Shown: piece after piece, positions 58,082-64,000 of the stretch
Layout: each line of letters begins with the position of its first letter
Numbering within the stretch: the stretch's first letter is position 1
Assembly (NCBI GenBank): GCA_003024785.1
Contig: PUQB01000426.1
Coordinates: 153,696 to 217,695, forward strand
Length of the DNA stretch: 64,000 nucleotides
DNA from: Selaginella tamariscina
Lineage: Eukaryota; Streptophyta; Lycopodiopsida; Selaginellales; Selaginellaceae
Direction: 5' to 3'
The notes under the pieces: generated by a model
Database searches by the model: none
What the model was told of the DNA's origin: nothing
What the model saw: the letters and a program-made list of their open reading frames with translations, nothing else
Program-made: the position numbers and the translations under genes

Positions 58082-58482
58082 CCCCCCCTCTTTTCCTATA
58101 TGTGTAAGTGGGTTGGCACGGAATTAGTTAGCCCCTTAGTTAGTTAACGAGATGAACTAAACCCTACCCAAGGGGGGGAGTTTTAGGGCGTGGGTTAGGG
58201 CAACCCTAGGGGTGTTCCTAACCCTACTTAACATGCCGAACTTATTTGCATTAACTAATCAGCCTAATTGGGATGTCAAAATTGGAGGTGGGTTTTCTAG
58301 AAGTGCTACCTTTGCTTAAAGATTTTTGCGATATCTAAGGACATCCGACCGAACTACTTCTAAACACCTAAGTGCACTAAGAGATTGTTTCTCACTACAT
58401 TTAAGGTCTGTCAATATAATATAATAAGTAATAACAATTAACCTTCAAAGTAAAAGGTCAAGTCATAGTAAAAATTATGACA
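58082..58482 (-). repeat. Family B solo LTR, third piece
   Basis: It resumes at the poly-C block and ends TTATGACA, completing the LTR begun at 48038. Confidence 0.7.
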
Positions 58483-59640
58483 TAAATAGCCATGTTTGTT
58501 AATAATAAAAATGAAAATTATGTACACCAACAGCTAGAAAAAACTAAACATATTATTTCATTTCCTTTTTAAAACTAGAAAAATGATTGCTTGCCCTATG
58601 CCCAAACAAACAAATCATGTTTTTTAATACTTTAAATGCAACTTATATAAACCAAAAGCTAGAAAACACAAGACATGTTACTCTACCGTGGCAAACACAT
58701 AGTTTCCACCATGTACGCCTTCTTTTTCGTGTCAAACACATGGTTGTTCACCGTGTACACCTCCTCTTTTGTTTTGGACACATATTTGTCCGTCATGGAT
58801 ATAACACCTAGACAAGGTGCCTTTTTACTCATCCCTTGCATGCACCTAAGTTATAGCTCCATAAATCTCGCCTTTATATGCTCCAAAATCCACCCACTAC
58901 ATGATTGAGTATTGTCACTAGGGGAACTCACCGTCATATCAAATGTTTCATAGCCAACTATCTTTCTAAGGGTGTCTATTTTATTAATTATTTAACTTCC
59001 AAATTTCTTCTTCTTTTGCCGGAAATGTAATCGCATTGCAAAGTTGTCTCCATGCATTATGAAGTTGCATAAAAAATGATTCAAATCTCCATTATGGCAC
59101 CATGCCCGTTTTTCTAGTGCCTCCCCATAGCTTTTGTTCTTGCCATTGCTTAGCTATGATTGCCATCTTCAAGAACCCCTTTTGCAAAATGAAATGAATA
59201 GCTCTTTTGTGAGCCATGCTATATCAACCAAATGTCCAATCAGGTTTGCTAGTACATATTGTACATCAAAATTAACTTTCAAGCATGTGTCTCAAAACCC
59301 TAAATTAATGTACTTACCCTATGCCAAAATAAATAGATGTTCATTAATACTTCAAATGAAAATTACATACACCAATAGCTAAAAAACATTAAACATATCA
59401 CACTTCAGTTTTAAAACACTAAACATGTTACTCCACTTCCGTTTCAAAAAACTAAACATATTACTTCATTTCCGTTTCAAAACCAAAATAATGATTACTT
59501 GTCTCATTCTTGAATAAACAACTATGTTCATTAGACTGTCATTTATATTGAAGGTAAAAAGAGCATGATTGTGTCCACCTAATAAATCTAAGAGTATTCC
59601 TCTTCAGAGAAGTCTTTAGCAAGATATATCCCACTAATGG
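58483..59640. repeat. AT-rich local repeat units
   Basis: A unit containing CTATGCCAAAATAAATAGATG and ACACCAATAGCTAAAAAAC recurs near 58500, 58590, 59310 and, in part, 59460. Short open frames here have no recognised motif. Confidence 0.6.
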
Positions 59641-59740
59641 ACTTCTACTGATTTGGGCAAGATTTATCTCGCCGATGCATTATCGCCCTCCTTGGACTTC
59701 GACATGATTGATCTCATTGAGGCTAACAATGGGCGTCAAC
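59641..59740. repeat. Decayed palindrome copies
   Basis: GGGCAAGATTTATCTCGCC and neighbouring pieces resemble GGCGGGATTAATCCCGCC variants, with spacers like those at 47320-47545. Confidence 0.5.
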
Positions 59741-60329
59741 GGGAATCTGTTTTTTGCTGTATATTGTATACCGGAATTTATTTTCGCACATGCCTCAAAA
59801 CTAGAATAGTTTGCCTCAAACCCAATTTTAAGAAAGAAATCTTCAAGATCATTTTCCATTTCCTTCCCTAAGGAACTAAGACATATGGAGATTGCACCAA
59901 TATTTGAAATCTTTGAATATAAACCATCACCATTGCCTAACAAAGAGATAATCATGGATTGCATCTTACGAATACCTTAAATACCATACATGTACTTTAC
60001 TTGAGAACTTAACCCCTTTGGGTGCATGTATGTGGTTACTACCTAGGTTATAACAATGGCCCAAATCCCACCCTTGGATTTTCTTAACATGCTTGCTTGA
60101 GATTGAGTTGTCATTACTCAGTAAAGTGTTGCCCTTGGACATATAGGTAATATAAAATTCTAAAAATATTTTTAAATTAAAAGTTTTTTCTAAAAGATTT
60201 TAAGTTTTAAAATATTCCTAACTATAAGTTTAAAATATACTTAGTTCTAATTTTGGTTAAATATTCTTAATCCATAATCTTTAAGTATATATAAGCAAAG
60301 TTTATTTTTAGTTAGAAATTAATATAAGC
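59741..60329. other. AT-rich DNA, no gene recognised
   Basis: The short minus-strand frame at 59680-59964 shows no family motif. Confidence 0.4.
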
Positions 60330-63300
60330 AAGATGTGAGAAAGGCACAATTTGTTAGGAGCTCTCAATGTCCAATCTTATAAGAGATGGTGGGATGCTCC
60401 TTGAGAAAAAAAAAAGAAGAATTTTCAAATGTGGAGAAGTTAGATATAAGAAGTTTGCTACAATGTTGGAACTAAAACATACATTTGATATCATGGTGGA
60501 TAAGGAAGAAAATGATGTTATGCAAGGAAATTAAAAGTTATGTGGAATAAGACTAAAAAAGGATTTGCAAAGTCAGCTCTAGTGTCTCATTTAAATGATA
60601 ATCCTTACTTATCTAAGGATGGACTAACAAGAGTCAAATAGAAAGCACATGTAAATAGGTATCCACTTGAAACAACTTATGAATTTAGGTACTAATATAG
60701 CTTGTTTATATAATATCCAAAAGAAAGTCACTTGGTACATAGGTTGAGTTCTTTGAATGCATAAAAAGTGTGGTAATGCTTGGAAAGAATGTTGTGATTT
60801 AGTGGAATGATATACCTTCATATGTCACGAGGTTTAATTACCAATGGCACATGCAAAAAAAAAAAACAAAATAGAAGATAGAGTTATGATCTTATTAATT
60901 GTAACTTTGTCTCTTTATAATGAGTTATTTGTGTTGTTAACATTACATATCATGACATACTAAAAATGCATATTACTTAGATCATGATGATGAGAAACAT
61001 AATGTAAGAATTTAAAATAGGAAAAATAAGAAAATCATGTTGGTATATTATCTAAGTGTGTGTGTGTGCACACACCACATTGTATGTGAGTGTGTGTATT
61101 ATTCTATTAACATTTTATATGTATTTAAAATATATTAATAATATCCTAATAATAAAATAGTTACATGTGCAAAAAGTGGATGAACAAGTGGTATAAGATT
61201 TGTAATTATGTATGGTAAAAAGTATTAAAGGGGTATACATGTTTTATATATTTATGTGGTAATTTTGGATATATTAAAAATTATTTTGAGTATACTTGGG
61301 GGTAATTTTAATATGATGCACATATGTATTCCCCCAAGTTTTTTCTTATTAAGTGAACCCTTAGGGGTGTGAAAACAATTATAAAACCAAACAACAAGGA
61401 CTCTCAACTTTGAAATTTATACTCTATACGTGTGTAATGAAATTAATGTTGCATTGGATAAATTTATGGATGACGATGATGTGATGATGTTATACGGTGA
61501 TTTGAGAAAAACATTAAGAAAACAGAGTCCAAAATATTTCTATAACAATGGCGTTGAAGAACAACTGACCTCTTGTATATAATGCATTTTGAAATTTAAC
61601 ATCCATTGTTTCATTAGTGTAAAGAATAGTTGGCATTTGCTTGCTCAAGAACTACATTCAATAAAATAGTGGATTGCTAACAAAATACAATAGTGATAAA
61701 GTTTTTGAGTTACCACTAGTAACTCCACCTACATATTCCATGCAAGAAATGGAATAATTATTTGATCTATACATTTAGACATGGTCGGAGAAAACAACAA
61801 TCAAACATTTATCGGGTGACATATTGAATTGTGCTAAATTTTTACAATGTGAAATATATTATGTCCGCATGTGTCAATCACAAGCAATGAGAACTAGACT
61901 GACTGGGAAGGAACACTTTATAAAACACCATTGCAAGGAGAACAAGTGTGCACAAAGCACAACATTCTCAAATGCTTGCATTCTCGTAATTAGCTAATTT
62001 ATGTTGAGTTATGTTTTGATATTATGTATTATGCTAAGCTTCACAATGTTAGGTTAAGCAAACTTGTTATATATTATTTTATCCACATGTGTGTAGTGCA
62101 AAGTAGAATAAAAGTGTAAAAAAAAATGAAAAAAATGATGAACAAAAAGGCTAAACAATTAAGATCAAACGACCAAGATTCATTCAAATAAAAGTTATTT
62201 AGGATAAAGCTTTTCACAATGAATGAGAACCAATATAATCCACTATCAACAGAAGGATTTTTCAGTATGTTAGATGAATTAAAACCATTAGCAGATAATA
62301 GAAGGTATATTTGTTCACGTAGTGTTAAATGGTACTAAATAGTACCAATCAATACCACTTGAGCTTGAGTAGTATTTCATATATGTTTGGATATGGTACT
62401 ATACCCAAACATATGTTCCAATGATTCATGATAGATGAAGCTTAGACAAATTGGAATGCTATTAAAGACATCTACTTTAGTGGCAAGAATTGTTTAAAGG
62501 GAAGATCATGTGTCTTTTGTATCACACAATCAAATATATAAATGTAGAACATCAACAAGAACATCTTAAGTTATGTAGGGAATGGTGAATGCTCCAACAG
62601 AAGCCAAGGTAAAATAATGTTTCTTAACCATTCACAATTGGTAGGAAGAAAGGCTAAAGTTCCTCAGACATGAAAATACTTAGGATCGTGGTTGTTATGA
62701 TAATATGTGATAACTTCCAAATAAGTAAATAATAACTTTTAATTTAATCAAAAATTTCTCTAGTACTTCTTGGATTTATGCAAGAAAAACACTTATAAAA
62801 GTTGCTTAAATATCAAAAACAAACCATGTAAAATGAAACACAGTAGTTACAAAATATTATAAGTCTTGTAGTAGCTTGTATGATGCATGTTGTGATAATT
62901 TTGTATAGGCACTTTTGTAAGGCACTCGGTACAAGGATTTTTAAAATGGCAAATCACTGTAAAAAGGTTTAAAATATGCAAGACACCAGCAAGTAGTTCA
63001 AAGAGAAGACAAATAAATATTTTTTATGTTTAATTATGAAGCTTTCAAACTTGAGTTGATGAATAAAACATGTAATAATAAACATACAATGTATAAAAGA
63101 GATAAACATGTGAAACATTTGAAATCGGATCTAACAACACACACTGTTTAGAACATATGAATGTGAATGTCCCTATTCATAATTATATTTCTAATGTAAC
63201 ATCAATTTTAAAGAAACTTCAATTAGTATATGCAAAGTGATAATTAAAGAAAATATTTATGAAAATAAATTGAAAAATTTATTGAGTTCTAAAACAATCA

Positions 63301-64000
63301 CAAGTTACTTGACATGTGAAAAAAATTCTTATAGGCAATAGATAAAATTATTGAATATTGCACTTTGTTTTACATACTTATGTTCCTTCAATGTAAAGTG
63401 CAAACTTGATTTGTGAAAATGAGGTCACACATTTCTAAATCCATAAATGATCCATTAACAACATTTTAAAGATACCTATTGTAACATGTATTAACTCAAT
63501 TGACAAAAAAATTATGGATCTTAAACGAGGAGGTTTTATTTGAAAGAAGATTATTTAAAAGAAATTTAATAGTTCACAATCAATTTCTACTTGAAAACCA
63601 AAAGAACAAATACAATCAATAATTTATCTTTCTTATGAACCACCAATAAAATTTGATGGTAAGGCAATTCAATAAGAAAAAGTTCTTTAATAACAATGAA
63701 GGAGCACCTGAATTAAGCATATGAACTAAGTGTAAAGATTGTTTAAGTTTTGTGCATTAATAAAGGTAAAAGTGAGAAAGTTTGCATTTAATTTGCTATG
63801 ATAGTATATGTACTACAGATTTGTCACTTCCCAATACAAATTGTAAAAGTTTCAAGAAACATAACAAAATAAGTTTTTAACCAGATAATCAATTCATATT
63901 TGTTTTCATCGCCGTTATGGATTAATGAAGGGTAATATTCATAGTTTTCAACCCACTAATTGTTGTCTTAGCCATTAATGTGAATAATTTTAAATAACAT
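60330..64000. repeat. Dispersed repeat, second copy, running off the window end
   Basis: It matches 40260-42480 in three blocks of mixed orientation. The start (about 60330-60480) reads in broken frames like AQFV...SMSNLIRDGG, which may be a decayed mobile-element protein. Between 60880 and 62600 I recognise no protein despite scattered short frames, for example DDDDVMMLYGDLRKTLRKQ near 61470. Confidence 0.5.

Noticed and set aside
1-64000. tRNA or rRNA genes
   Set aside because: No stretch with tRNA arm-and-loop signatures or rRNA-like sequence was recognised; only a tRNA primer-binding site complement was found.

Overview
The window looks like repeat-dominated nuclear DNA of a land plant or close streptophyte relative. 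It holds chromodomain-type Ty3/gypsy retrotransposons with an initiator-Met-tRNA primer site, TTTAGGG (Arabidopsis-type) telomere-like runs, short GT-AG introns, and gene families I associate with non-seed plants. The species cannot be named from the sequence. There is no ordinary housekeeping gene: nearly every recognisable feature is a mobile element or a fragment of one, many nested inside others.

The main find is a 14.86-kb DNA element at 4679-19535. It has ~27-bp terminal inverted repeats (25/27 matching), is flanked on both sides by TTAA, and sits inside a Ty3/gypsy LTR whose two halves (4063-4678 and 19540-19823) rejoin exactly when the element and one TTAA are removed. It carries (i) a broken FCP1/NIF-like phosphatase gene (minus strand); (ii) an intact four-exon gene of 976 codons (minus strand) with a ParB-like domain and a C-terminal region resembling an N4/N6 DNA methyltransferase; (iii) two clusters, about 40 copies in all, of the palindrome GGCGGGATTAATCCCGCC, one copy of which lies in an intron of (ii); (iv) microsatellite and telomere-like DNA; (v) a kinase-like exon fragment; and (vi) a decayed DUF7869-type transposase-like gene (plus strand). 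I infer that (vi) is the mobility gene, (i) and (ii) are cargo, and the palindromes may be sites for the ParB-like protein. A second, 5'-truncated copy of the transposase end, sharing the same right terminus, lies at 24700-28078.

Layout: 1-2300, decayed coiled-coil ORF and possible promoter; 2310-4062, chromovirus integrase/chromodomain remnant; 4063-19823, LTR split by the giant element; 19824-21990, LTR scrap and unassigned DNA; 21998-22480, small membrane protein gene with a frameshift; 23525-24690, retroelement fragment; 24700-28078, second transposase copy; 28085-36752, older LTR element interrupted by a full-length chromovirus (28910-36146); 36753-39240, third LTR element remnant; 39240-46100, AT-rich DNA with rearranged copies of repeats found elsewhere in the window and a decayed integrase remnant; 46100-48037, microsatellites and a decayed palindrome cluster; 48038-58482, a nest of LTRs holding a second complete gypsy element (48475-54516, target duplication GTGCC); 58483-64000, AT-rich dispersed repeats.
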